This document shows positions 16,329 through 24,756 of a stretch of DNA of 64,000 nucleotides, one piece after another. Within the stretch, counting starts at the first letter, position 1. Each line of letters starts with the position of its first letter. Under the pieces are notes generated by a model, which was given only the letters and a program-made list of their open reading frames with translations, was not told where the DNA came from and did no database searches. Where the stretch lies: NCBI GenBank assembly GCA_041392625.1, contig JAWKLR010000009.1:121468-185467 (forward strand). Reading direction: 5' to 3'. The translations under genes were made by a program, and so were the position numbers. The DNA is from M3007 sp041392625. GTDB taxonomy: Bacteria; Bacteroidota; Bacteroidia; Chitinophagales; Saprospiraceae.

Positions 16329-18236
16329 ATGGCAACTGATACAAAAAAATCCAAGATCAACTCAGCAATTCCTCCCGGAGAAATGGCTGATAAATGGACC
16401 ACATACAAAGGCAAAGTTCCCTTGGTAGCGCCAAATAACAAGCGCCGCATCGACGTAATCATCGTCGGTTCCGGTCTTGCTGGCGCATCCGCCGCTGCAT
16501 CTTTGGGCGAACTGGGATATAACGTCAAACTCTTTACCTTCCACGACAGCCCGCGCCGCGCCCACTCAATCGCAGCGCAGGGGGGTATCAATGCAGCTAA
16601 AAACTACCGCAACGACGGCGACTCGGTGTATCGTTTGTTCTACGACACCATCAAAGGTGGCGACTACCGCGCCCGTGAAAGCAACGTACACCGCCTGGCA
16701 GAAGTTTCTGGACTAATCATCGACCAGTGCGTGGCACAAGGTGTTCCGTTTGCACGCGAATACGGTGGCTTGCTCGACAACCGCTCGTTTGGTGGGGTAC
16801 AGGTTTCGCGGACTTTTTATGCCCGCGGCCAAACCGGACAGCAATTGCTTATCGGTGCATACCAGTCACTCAGCCGCCAAATCGCAGCTGGTACTGTGAA
16901 AATGTACAACCGCCACGAAATGCTGGATGTGGTTTTGGTCGACGGTAAAGCGCGCGGCATCATTGCCCGCAACCTGCTTACCGGCGAACTCGAACGACAC
17001 AGTGGACATGCCGTTGTGCTCTGTACCGGTGGATACGGAAACGTATTTTATCTGAGTACCAATGCCATGATGTGCAACACCACCGCCGCGTGGAGAGCAC
17101 ACCGCAAGACCGCCTATTTTGGAAACGTACTGTAATTCACCTACCTGCATCCCGGTTTCAGGCGACTACCAGTCCAAACTAACCCTGATGTCGGAATCAC
17201 TCCGTAACGACGGACGATGCTGGATGCCGACGGGTGAAGGTGTAAAAAACATCCAAACGATATTGCGGAAGAAGACCGCGACTACTACCTCGAACGGAAA
17301 TATCGGCCTTCGGAAACCTGGTTCCGCACGACATTGCCAGCCGTGCTGCAAAACGTAATATGCGACGAAGGCCGCGGAGTAGGACCGAAACAGGCCTGGC
17401 CGTTTACCTCGATTTTGCCGATGCAATCAACGCAACGGACTCGATACCATTCTGGCCCTACGGCAACCTGTTTGAAATGTATGAAAAGATTACCGGCGAT
17501 GACCCAACCATGCCTATGCGGATTTACCCTGCAGTGCACTACACTATGGGTGGTCTGTGGGTCGACTACGAACTCGCGACCAACATCCCCAGATTGTATG
17601 CCGCAGGAGAAGCAAACTTTAGCGACCACGGAGCCAACCGCCTGGGTGCATCCGCACTTATGCAGGGCTTATCGAGCAACTGCTTGTGCTGCCATACACC
17701 ATTGGCAACTTCCTCAGCAAAGAAATCCGTACCGGTGCTATTCCAACCGATACGCCGGAGTTTGAGGCTGCTGAAACGGATGTTAAAACCCGCATCAAAA
17801 ACTCATGGAAATCCAGAACTGACAAAGTGTGGAAAGTTTCCACCGCCGCCTGAGTAAAATATATGGGACAAATGCGGAATGGCACGAAATGCAGAAGGAC
17901 TCAAATCAGCCATCCAGGAAATCCGCGCACTGCGGGAAGAATTCTGGAAGGATGTATTTGTTCCCGGCACTACCAACGAATTCAATCCGGAACTCGAAAA
18001 AGCCTGGCGTGTAGCCGACTTTATGGAGCTGGGTGAACTCATGTGTATCGATGCACTCCACCGCAACGAATCCTGTGGAGGTCACTTCCGTAGAGGAATA
18101 CCAAACCGAAGGAATGATGACAAGAACTTTATGTATGTCGCAACCTGGGAATTCCAGGGTGAAGGTGCAGAGCCTGCACTCCTACAAGGAGCCTCTCGAG
18201 TACGAAGTAGTGAAAGTTACACAGCGAGAAACATAA
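16329..18236 (+). pseudogene. sdhA: Succinate dehydrogenase flavoprotein subunit, frame-disrupted as assembled
   Basis: The first 260 or so codons (to about 17120) are clean: FAD-binding RIDVIIVGSGLAGASAAASL, the flavin-linked His region RRAHSIAAQGGINAAKNY, and the substrate loop. From about 17120 to the stop at 18236 the homology continues but jumps frames many times: CIPVSGDYQSKLTLMSESLR near 17145, DYYLERK near 17285, VICDEGRGVG near 17360, then a clean piece with YPAVHYTMGGLWVDYELATN and GANRLGASAL near 17520-17670, then MARNAEGLKSAIQEIRALRE near 17880, NESCGGHFR, and VKVTQRET at the end. Every expected block is present in order, so at least six frame changes fall in an otherwise intact gene of normal length. 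SdhA oxidises succinate to fumarate and its loss would break the TCA cycle, so consensus errors are more likely than decay. Confidence 0.88.
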
Positions 18237-18247
18237 GTAAACAAACA

Positions 18248-18901
18248 ATGCCGTTCTTAAAGCATATTCTTCTCCCTGATGGCTGTTCTCAATACAAGAT
18301 TACCATCGCAAATCCTGCAATGGCGCAGGAGGTGAACCAATGCTTATTAATGACTCATTTGAGAGAGGCTGGATGCTGCCAAACACCAAAAGGCTGGATT
18401 GATTGCGGAGACAAAAATGAAACGGAACCAGACATTCAACCAGGATTATTTGAGGTAACAACTGAACCGTATGATGGAAACACCTATCTGGGTATGGTTG
18501 TGAGGGATAATGACACCAAGGAATCTATTGGCCAAGAACTTTGGATTCCGTTGTTCAAAGATTCCACCTACCAATTTAGAGTGATTCTTGCCCAAAGTGA
18601 TAAGTATTTATCACTTTCAAAAAAAACACGCGAAGGAACAAATTACAACACCCCTGTTATTTTAAAAGTATATGGCGGGGGTGATCAGAACGAGCAGTGT
18701 TTATCGGAGGAGCTTCTTCTTACAACACCTTATATTGATCATACATACTGGAAGGAATACACGTTTATTTTTCAACCCAAACAAACGCATCAATATATCA
18801 AGTTGGAGGTTGACTGGGCACCACAGTTTAGAGACCTAGACATGGATACCTACAACGGAAACCTACTGCTCGATAACTGCAGCTTAACCAAAATAAACTA
18901 A
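18248..18901 (+). pseudogene. Secreted carbohydrate-binding-like protein, copy 1 (N-terminus frame-disrupted)
   Basis: About 217 aa from the ATG at 18248, 11 bases after the sdhA stop. From residue 43 it aligns with the next gene: CCQTPKGW, then TEPDIQPGLFEV, TYLGMVVRDNDT, PVILKVYGGG and YNGNLLLDNCSLTK. The N-terminal part fits a signal peptide ending AMAQ in one frame, followed by LINDSFERG in another frame and CCQTPKGW back in the first, so two compensating single-base shifts are likely. The jelly-roll pattern (N-P-S-F-E..., ...P-D-I-Q-P-G..., S-Y-L-G-M-V-V-R) resembles secreted CBM-like lectin domains common in Bacteroidota. It has no role that fits between sdhA and sdhB. Confidence 0.6.
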
Positions 18902-18918
18902 ACCTACTTTATCCACCT

Positions 18919-19554
18919 TTGAACACACAGAATAAAATAGCAACACTTTTCCTGACACTCTGCTGTCTGCTTGTTCTGGCTTCATCGGCCAGTGCACAAG
19001 GAGAGAACATGCTACAAAATCCGTCGTTCGAGGATGAAAGGCAATGCTGCAAAACTCCAAGTGGTTGGAGATCCTGTGGTCCAAATAGTGAAACCCAGCC
19101 AGATATACAACCCGGTGCATTTGGGGTTTACTTACCGCCTCAGCATGGCGAAAGTTATTTAGGGATGGTGGTTCGCAATGATGGCACAACGGAATCTGTG
19201 TTGCAAGAATTAAGGGATCCAATGAAAAAAGGTCATACCTACAAATTATCTACATGGGCGGCCAAAAGCAATGAGTTGGTTTCTTATAATAGAAAAGTAA
19301 TGGACTTCTCTAAGTATGAAGGACCTGTGATTTTAAAAATATATGGAGGGAATCTGGGGTGTCAAAAATATACACTCTTGGCAACCAGTATTCCAATTGA
19401 AAATAAAATCTGGGAGAACTACAATTTCATGTTTACAATTGAAGATTTTGACTTTAGCAATATCATATTCGAAGTTTCCCACGTAAGCACATCCCAGGAA
19501 TATTACAACGGAAACCTACTGCTCGATAACTGCAGCTTAACACAAGTAAAATAG
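18919..19554 (+). CDS. Secreted carbohydrate-binding-like protein, copy 2
   Basis: 211 aa, TTG start, intact. Sec signal peptide (residues 1-26, LFLTLCCLLVLASSASAQ), then one jelly-roll-like domain: MLQNPSFEDERQCCKTPSGW, TQPDIQPGAFGVYLP, SYLGMVVRNDGTTESVLQEL, PVILKIYGGN and NGNLLLDNCSLTQ. The pattern is that of Bacteroidota surface or periplasmic proteins with a galactose-binding-like domain; no catalytic motif is visible. It is a paralog of the preceding gene, and 38 bases at their 3' ends are identical (18851 and 19504 onwards). It lies 14 bases before sdhB, co-directional, hence probably co-transcribed with the sdh genes. Confidence 0.75.
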   Translation: MNTQNKIATLFLTLCCLLVLASSASAQGENMLQNPSFEDERQCCKTPSGWRSCGPNSETQPDIQPGAFGVYLPPQHGESYLGMVVRNDGTTESVLQELRDPMKKGHTYKLSTWAAKSNELVSYNRKVMDFSKYEGPVILKIYGGNLGCQKYTLLATSIPIENKIWENYNFMFTIEDFDFSNIIFEVSHVSTSQEYYNGNLLLDNCSLTQVK

Positions 19555-19568
19555 TAAATCAACAAATT

Positions 19569-20324
19569 ATGAAGTTGACATTAAAAATATGGCGCCAGGG
19601 TGGCAAGTACAAAGGTGAATTTGCTACCTACCAATTGGACAATGTAAACGAACACATGTCGTTCCTTGAAATGTTGGATGTGTTGAATGAACAACTCGTC
19701 AACAACAAGGAAGAGCCGGTTGCTTTTGAGCACGACTGCCGTGAAGGCATTTGCGGTACCTGCTCCCTGGTTATCAACGGCCAACCACATGGTCCGATGA
19801 AAGGCACCACCACCTGTCAGGTACACATGCGCAATTACAAGGACGGAGACACCATCGTCATTGAACCATTCCGCGCTACCGCCTTCCCTGTAATTAAAGA
19901 CCTCGTGGTCGACCGCTCTTCATTCGACCGGATTATCCAGTCGGGCGGATACATCAGCGCCAGCACCGGTCAGGCTCAGGATGCCAATGCCATTCCAATT
20001 GAAAAGGACGTGGCTGGAAAAGCGTTTGAAGCGGCCGCTTGTATTGGCTGCGGTGCCTGTGTGGCGGCTTGCCCAAACAGTTCTGCTATGCTGTTTACTT
20101 CTGCAAAAATCAGCCACCTCGCATTGCTTCCTCAAGGCCAAGTTGAGCGCCAAAAACGTGTACTCGCAATGGTTGCTCAGATGGACAAAGAAGGATTTGG
20201 CAAATGCTCAAATGTGACTGCATGTGAAGCAGAATGTCCAAAAGAAATCTCTGTAGAGAACATTGCCCGCATGAACCGGGAATACATGTCGGCATCGCTG
20301 GCATCCGAAGAGTTCGGCAAATAG
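19569..20324 (+). CDS. sdhB: Succinate dehydrogenase iron-sulfur subunit
   Basis: 251 aa. The N-terminal plant-type ferredoxin domain has the [2Fe-2S] ligands Cys57, Cys62, Cys65 and Cys83. The C-terminal domain has Cys158/161/164 (CIGCGAC) with Cys168, Cys213 (KCSNVTACEAECPKE), Cys219 and Cys223 for the [4Fe-4S] and [3Fe-4S] clusters. It carries electrons from SdhA FAD to the SdhC heme/quinone site. Full length and frame-intact, unlike sdhA. Separated from sdhA by two unrelated secreted-protein genes, which is unusual. Confidence 0.97.
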   Translation: MKLTLKIWRQGGKYKGEFATYQLDNVNEHMSFLEMLDVLNEQLVNNKEEPVAFEHDCREGICGTCSLVINGQPHGPMKGTTTCQVHMRNYKDGDTIVIEPFRATAFPVIKDLVVDRSSFDRIIQSGGYISASTGQAQDANAIPIEKDVAGKAFEAAACIGCGACVAACPNSSAMLFTSAKISHLALLPQGQVERQKRVLAMVAQMDKEGFGKCSNVTACEAECPKEISVENIARMNREYMSASLASEEFGK

Positions 20325-20346
20325 AACTTGTTTGCCCGAAACGCCA

Positions 20347-20389
20347 ATCGCCACCAGATCCATTCTGATCTGGTGGCGATTTTTTTATT
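20347..20389 (+). terminator. Terminator of the sdh operon
   Basis: Stem ATCGCCACCAGATC / GATCTGGTGGCGAT with loop CATTCT, then TTTTTTATT. A strong Rho-independent terminator 22 bases after the sdhB stop. Confidence 0.92.
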
Positions 20390-20418
20390 GAAAAAAGGGG
20401 CTTTAAACTGGGCAGTTC

Positions 20419-21327
20419 CTATCCCAATTCCAACAGCATACCCTCCTTCATAGAATACTCAGAGGTATACAATTCTTTTATTCCTACTCGCTGCAACACT
20501 TTGCGGATAAGGATTACTGCAGCCACAACCATTTCCACGCGCTCCGGAAGCAGCAAAGGCATGTTCCGCCGGTCCGCTTCGGTGCTTTTCACAAAATACG
20601 CGTAGAGCGGCTCAAAATGTTCCACCGGCAGGTACCCATAACCTTGAGGCTTGGTAGCGGGATCCAATGCAAACAAATCAATCGTATCAAATGCCCCCGC
20701 GGCCCCTACCAAAATCTGAGTATTATGCATTGATGCTGCCTCCCACAAACTAGCCAGCTCCTTTTCCAAAAAATCTTCAATTGCTTCTACTTCAGAAGCC
20801 TGAATCGGGTCGGATTTGTGGAATGCATGGTACAAAACAGCAACGCCCACGTTGAAGCTCCCGCGCCAAAACAAGCGTTCTTTATTTGCCAAAATAAACT
20901 CCACACTTCCCCCTCCAATATCCATAATCAAAACCGTTTCCGGATCTGGCCAGGGTACAGCATGGCGGACTCCATGATAAATCAACTCCGCTTCCCGTTC
21001 TCCGGAAATGGCCTCTGCGGGAATCCCCGTTTCTTCGAATACGCGTTTGAAGAAATCCGGAGCATTGGAAGCAGAACGCAATGCAGCCGTTCCAAAAGCA
21101 AGGGCCGATCCAGGCTCTATGCCCAATCGTCCGAGTACTTCGGCAAATTCCCTCATCGCCTCCAGGCCGCGCTCCTGGGCATCCTCTGCCAGCCAGCCCA
21201 GACCCTGCTCCGCCAAACGCACATACACCCGTTTGCGATACAGGGGCACCCAGGCCTCATTGGAATCCTGTTCCAATACCAACATATGGAAGGTATTGGT
21301 TCCCATATCAATAACCGCTTTCCTCAT
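20419..21327 (-). CDS. Ppx/GppA-family phosphatase
   Basis: 302 aa, ASKHA actin-like fold. N-terminal phosphate-1 motif KAVIDMGTNTFHMLVLE and the second nucleotide-binding loop VLIMDIGGGSVEFILANKE are diagnostic of exopolyphosphatase/pppGpp phosphohydrolase. The length (about 300 aa) is the two-domain core without the C-terminal HD-type extension of E. coli Ppx. Substrate (polyphosphate or pppGpp) cannot be told from sequence. It lies 12 bases after the stop of the barrel protein gene and probably shares its transcript. Confidence 0.9.
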   Translation of the reverse strand: MRKAVIDMGTNTFHMLVLEQDSNEAWVPLYRKRVYVRLAEQGLGWLAEDAQERGLEAMREFAEVLGRLGIEPGSALAFGTAALRSASNAPDFFKRVFEETGIPAEAISGEREAELIYHGVRHAVPWPDPETVLIMDIGGGSVEFILANKERLFWRGSFNVGVAVLYHAFHKSDPIQASEVEAIEDFLEKELASLWEAASMHNTQILVGAAGAFDTIDLFALDPATKPQGYGYLPVEHFEPLYAYFVKSTEADRRNMPLLLPERVEMVVAAVILIRKVLQRVGIKELYTSEYSMKEGMLLELG

Positions 21328-21339
21328 TTATTTCAACTA

Positions 21340-22008
21340 CTAAAACGTATATACTGCCTGAAAATACAAACTGTGGTTGTACCAGGAATCTTTTTCCGGT
21401 GGTGCCGCGTGATCCGTTGGATTGTACATCAAACCCAGCCCACGGATGGTGCGAAATGTAAAGCCCAAATGGGGAGTGGCATTGTACGTCACACCCAACA
21501 CATAATTATAATCATCCTTCCGAATCAAGGGTGCCACAAGGGTTACCGCACTGAGTTCATCCTTGGAACTGGTACTGATCAAACGACTGTAACAGAATCC
21601 ACCACTCACCGATATCCGGTAAAACTCCTCTTCCCCATTATCCACCAGCCAGTCTTTAAAATGGAACTGCACCGGCACATCAATGTAATTCAATGTCAGT
21701 GAAAAAAACTGGAAACTAAACTGATCCTTAATTAACTCACTTTGAGAGCCTCGCTGCGCAAACAACAACTCCAAACTCGTTGATGTCCGATCTCCCAATA
21801 AAATCTCAACACGCGTTCCTGCCTGCAGGCCAAGCTTGTTGTAACCATTGGACTCATCCCCATTAATCTGTGACGCAGTAAAGCCCGCGATCAAGCCTCC
21901 TTTAAATCGCTGTTGAGCCTCCAGACTACTCGGCAACATGATGCCAAACAAGATCAGACAACTGAAAAGCAAAAAATCAAACGGACTGGGTTTTTTACGG
22001 ATATACAT
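21340..22008 (-). CDS. Outer-membrane beta-barrel protein (PorT-like)
   Basis: About 222 aa from the ATG at 22008 (MYIRKKPSPFDFLL); a Met further up (22035) adds nine residues. A Sec signal peptide of about 33 residues ends SSLEAQQ, followed by amphipathic beta strands with alternating hydrophobics (RFKGGLIAGFTASQI, then LGLQAGTRVEILLG and TSTSLELLFAQRG) and a terminal aromatic strand (NHSLYFQAVYTF). This is the pattern of the Bacteroidota PorT-family barrels. Ligand or role unknown; the downstream neighbour is Ppx/GppA. Confidence 0.75.
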   Translation of the reverse strand: MYIRKKPSPFDFLLFSCLILFGIMLPSSLEAQQRFKGGLIAGFTASQINGDESNGYNKLGLQAGTRVEILLGDRTSTSLELLFAQRGSQSELIKDQFSFQFFSLTLNYIDVPVQFHFKDWLVDNGEEEFYRISVSGGFCYSRLISTSSKDELSAVTLVAPLIRKDDYNYVLGVTYNATPHLGFTFRTIRGLGLMYNPTDHAAPPEKDSWYNHSLYFQAVYTF

Positions 22009-22221
22009 ACTGGTAAATTTTGGATACATTTGCATGAATACATTTTGAACAAATGTACAATGCTTTCAACAAGAGTTGGCCCCAAAATGGGCCTGAGACG
22101 AATGTCGTCAATATTTTTAAAAACTTGTACTTTATTTAGCAAGCGGACCGGGTGATCATGCATTCATTTCAATAAATTGTCCATCCTCCAACCGCTCCAA
22201 CAGGAATACACACAGAATACA

Positions 22222-22485
22222 ATGCGCTATACCGCAACAACATTAAAAAAACTAGAGGAGCTATTTCGCGAACTGAAATACACAATTCGATATGAAAAAG
22301 GCCGCTTCCAGAGTGGATACTGTATTGTGGAAGATCGCAAAATAGCGGTAATCAATAAGTTTTATGATACAGAGGCACGAATCAACTGCCTGCTGGATAT
22401 TCTAAACAACATGAATGTTCCGCCGGAAGATCTCCCCGAAAAGGAGCGCGAATGGCTGGAAAAATGGAAAATCGAAAACCAGTGA
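22222..22485 (+). CDS. Conserved small protein upstream of the PhnP-like hydrolase
   Basis: 87 aa from the ATG at 22222 (MRYTATTLKKLEELFRELKY); an upstream Met at 22177 precedes a stretch without similarity. Helical start, then a beta-rich core (RFQSGYCIVEDRKIAVINKF) and an acidic helical end; no domain recognised. Its last 34 bases overlap the metallo-hydrolase gene. Small proteins like this next to an MBL-fold hydrolase recur in Bacteroidota (memory, not checked). No signal peptide; function unknown. Confidence 0.75.
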   Translation: MRYTATTLKKLEELFRELKYTIRYEKGRFQSGYCIVEDRKIAVINKFYDTEARINCLLDILNNMNVPPEDLPEKEREWLEKWKIENQ

Positions 22486-23246
22486 CTATCAGGCTGCTCG
22501 GAACAGGAACATCCCAGGGGATACCACTTATTGGCTGCGATTGCGAAGTTTGCCTTTCCCAGAATCCGAAAGACAAAAGACTGCGTACGGCCGCACTCAT
22601 CACCGGCGATGACAATACCAAAGTCGTAATTGATGCCGGACCAGATTTTCGACAGCAAATGCTGCTATCCGGGACCAAACACCTGGATGCAATTTTACTC
22701 ACCCACGAACACAACGATCATGTGATTGGCCTGGATGACATCCGGCCTTTCAACTACCATTCTGGTGCTGCCATCTCAGTTCATGCACTCCCGCGGGTAG
22801 CCGATGAAGTCAAACACCGATTTGCCTATATTTTTGGAAAAGCAATTCCCGGCTTACCTCAAATCGAACTCCACACCCTGGATGAAGAGACGCCGATACA
22901 CATTAAATCACTGACCATCCAGCCAATTGGTGTATGGCATGGCCGACTGCCAATATTGAGCTTTAGAATTGGAGATCTGGCTTACCTCACCGATGTAAAA
23001 TCAGTTGAAGAATCTCAATTTCAAAAGTTAATCGGCGTCCGTTACCTCATTGTCAATGCACTTCACCACCGGGAGCACCCTACACATTTTAATCTGACAG
23101 AAGCCCTGGCATTTATTGAAAAAGTGCAACCCGAAAAAGCCTGGCTGATACACCTCAGCCACCACATGGGCCTCACCGAGGATGTTGAGAAGTTGTTGCC
23201 ACCAAATGTCAGTTTGGGCTATGACGGCCTGGAAATTGAGTTTTAA
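22452..23246 (+). CDS. MBL-fold metallo-hydrolase, PhnP-like
   Basis: 264 aa. The N-terminus has LLGTGTSQGIPLIGCDCEVC, with Cys29, Cys31 and Cys34 as in PhnP-type zinc-site proteins. The metal motif is THEHNDH (residues 84-90), followed by further His sites (HH in the NALHHREHPTHF region and HLSHHMG near the end) and TDVKSV (Asp ligand). PhnP itself is a phosphoribosyl cyclic phosphodiesterase; this homolog lacks a phn operon, so its substrate is open. Overlaps the previous gene by 34 bases and precedes the next by 2 bases, so all are one transcript. Confidence 0.9.
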   Translation: MAGKMENRKPVTIRLLGTGTSQGIPLIGCDCEVCLSQNPKDKRLRTAALITGDDNTKVVIDAGPDFRQQMLLSGTKHLDAILLTHEHNDHVIGLDDIRPFNYHSGAAISVHALPRVADEVKHRFAYIFGKAIPGLPQIELHTLDEETPIHIKSLTIQPIGVWHGRLPILSFRIGDLAYLTDVKSVEESQFQKLIGVRYLIVNALHHREHPTHFNLTEALAFIEKVQPEKAWLIHLSHHMGLTEDVEKLLPPNVSLGYDGLEIEF

Positions 23247-23248
23247 AC

Positions 23249-24193
23249 ATGCTTTTGTATTGGGCATCCCTATTTCCTGCCAGCCTTTTCCTTCTGCTGC
23301 ATTGGGCTAAGTGGAAACTATATCGTTATTTTCATTTCGAATTGGAGGGCATAGAGCAGTTGAATGCAAAAGAAAAAAAACGCATACAACATTATCAAAA
23401 CGGCACCCAATACCTGAGCGCACTTTTTTCTAGCCTGGGACAAACCAACGAGCTTTTACCCGCTAACCGCAAAGCATATTCTACCCTGGCCGCACTGGCC
23501 GCCACCTTCGATGACCTCAGTGATTTACCCGGGATAAAACCCCAAAACAAACCCGAAGATTTTGCAATCCAAACGGACCCAAAACTCCTAAGCATTTCCT
23601 GGCTAAAAACCTGTCGGGAAAACATACCGGGAGAAAATGCAGAATTGTTTGAGCACACCCTGCAGACCATATTTTCACTCGAAACCCAGACACCCGATTC
23701 CGACCACTTAGGGGAACACGCTGCACGCAAAGGGGGGCTCTCCGTGCTCTTATTTCGATGCATGTTTCCAGGAAAAACAGCCCGCTGGGAACAAGAAGTC
23801 TGGATGGCATTTGGAGCCTATATTCAGCTTTGCGACGACATCTTCGACGTCTGGTTTGACCGGCAGGCCGGAGTACTTACAGAAGCTGTAAAATGCATGG
23901 AAGCCGGAAACCTTACCCAATTGATCCACAGGTTTGAAAGTAGCCTTGAAGCACTTGAGAAATCACTACAGGATCAGCCCAATGCCCGAAGAACACAAAA
24001 CATAATCCAATATCTCACTGTTGTAACCCGTGTTTGTTTACAACATTATCTTTATTTACAAAAAAAGCACAGAACTTTGCCCCTCAATGATCGGACACAA
24101 ATGGTGGTCGATATGGCCAAATGGAGCAACCGATTCAAATGCATTCAATTAATGGTTTATCCTCATAAAAAATGGAGCCCAACGAAGTTCTAA
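23249..24193 (+). CDS. Class I isoprenoid-synthase-like protein (squalene/phytoene synthase-like)
   Basis: 314 aa, all-helical. The first Asp-rich motif is DDLSD (residues 88-92) in TLAALAATFDDLSD, and the second is GAYIQLCDDIFDVWFD (residues 189-204). The second matches the G-x-A-x-Q-L-x-[ND]-[IL]-x-x-D-x-x-x-D motif of squalene and phytoene synthases closely, and both motifs sit at the usual spacing. A hydrophobic N-terminus (about 1-22) suggests membrane association. It could condense or rearrange polyprenyl diphosphates, but it may be a divergent non-catalytic relative. It is in a tight operon between the PhnP-like hydrolase and gmhA, overlapping the latter by 22 bases. The window also encodes HMG-CoA synthase, upstream in the same metabolism. 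Confidence 0.6.
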   Translation: MLLYWASLFPASLFLLLHWAKWKLYRYFHFELEGIEQLNAKEKKRIQHYQNGTQYLSALFSSLGQTNELLPANRKAYSTLAALAATFDDLSDLPGIKPQNKPEDFAIQTDPKLLSISWLKTCRENIPGENAELFEHTLQTIFSLETQTPDSDHLGEHAARKGGLSVLLFRCMFPGKTARWEQEVWMAFGAYIQLCDDIFDVWFDRQAGVLTEAVKCMEAGNLTQLIHRFESSLEALEKSLQDQPNARRTQNIIQYLTVVTRVCLQHYLYLQKKHRTLPLNDRTQMVVDMAKWSNRFKCIQLMVYPHKKWSPTKF

Positions 24194-24756
24194 ATCAATC
24201 CATTCGCGATAGCATCGAAGTAAAACAAGCAGTACTGAATCACTCCGGCTTGCAGGAGCGTATCCTGTCTGCCGCAAATGCGTGGATTCAAACCTTTCAG
24301 GCGAAAGGAAAAGTACTCTTTTGTGGGAATGGAGGCAGCGCTGCCGATGCACAACACATAGCCGCTGAACTTTCCGGACGGTTTTACCTCGATCGGGCTC
24401 CGCTATACGCCGAAGCACTGCATGTCAACTCCTCCTACATGACCGCAGTTGCCAATGATTACGATTTCGACACCGTTTACGCCCGCATGGTCGAAGCCGC
24501 CGGAAGACCCGGTGATGTATTGGTAGCCATCAGTACCTCGGGAAATTCAAGTAATATTCTGAAGGCAGCTGAAGCGGCCCAGAAATGCGGCATGAAGGTG
24601 ATCGCCATGACCGGAGAAAAAGGAGGTGCCCTTGCAGCCATGTGCGACATCCTGCTCAATGTTCCATCCTCCCAAACCCCACGAATTCAGGAAGCCCATA
24701 TCCTTATTGGCCATATTTTATGCCAAATAACGGAATCCAGTCTTTTTACAAAATAG
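24172..24756 (+). CDS. gmhA: Phosphoheptose isomerase (GmhA-like SIS protein)
   Basis: 194 aa, a single SIS domain. GNGGSAADAQHIAAELSGRF is the signature of GmhA, followed by VAISTSGNSSNILKAAEAA and NVPSSQTPRIQEAHILIGHI. GmhA converts sedoheptulose 7-phosphate to glycero-manno-heptose 7-phosphate, first step to LPS heptose. DiaA is a close homolog in which the site is altered; here the sequence favours GmhA. It overlaps the preceding gene by 22 bases and its end overlaps the convergent phosphomutase gene by 11 bases. Confidence 0.88.
   Translation: MEPNEVLNQSIRDSIEVKQAVLNHSGLQERILSAANAWIQTFQAKGKVLFCGNGGSAADAQHIAAELSGRFYLDRAPLYAEALHVNSSYMTAVANDYDFDTVYARMVEAAGRPGDVLVAISTSGNSSNILKAAEAAQKCGMKVIAMTGEKGGALAAMCDILLNVPSSQTPRIQEAHILIGHILCQITESSLFTK

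Noticed and set aside
22025..22057. TACATTTG / CAAATGTA inverted repeat upstream of the barrel gene
   Set aside because: Each half fits the -7 element, but neither has a TTG at the right distance, and eight-base arms in AT-rich DNA can arise by chance.
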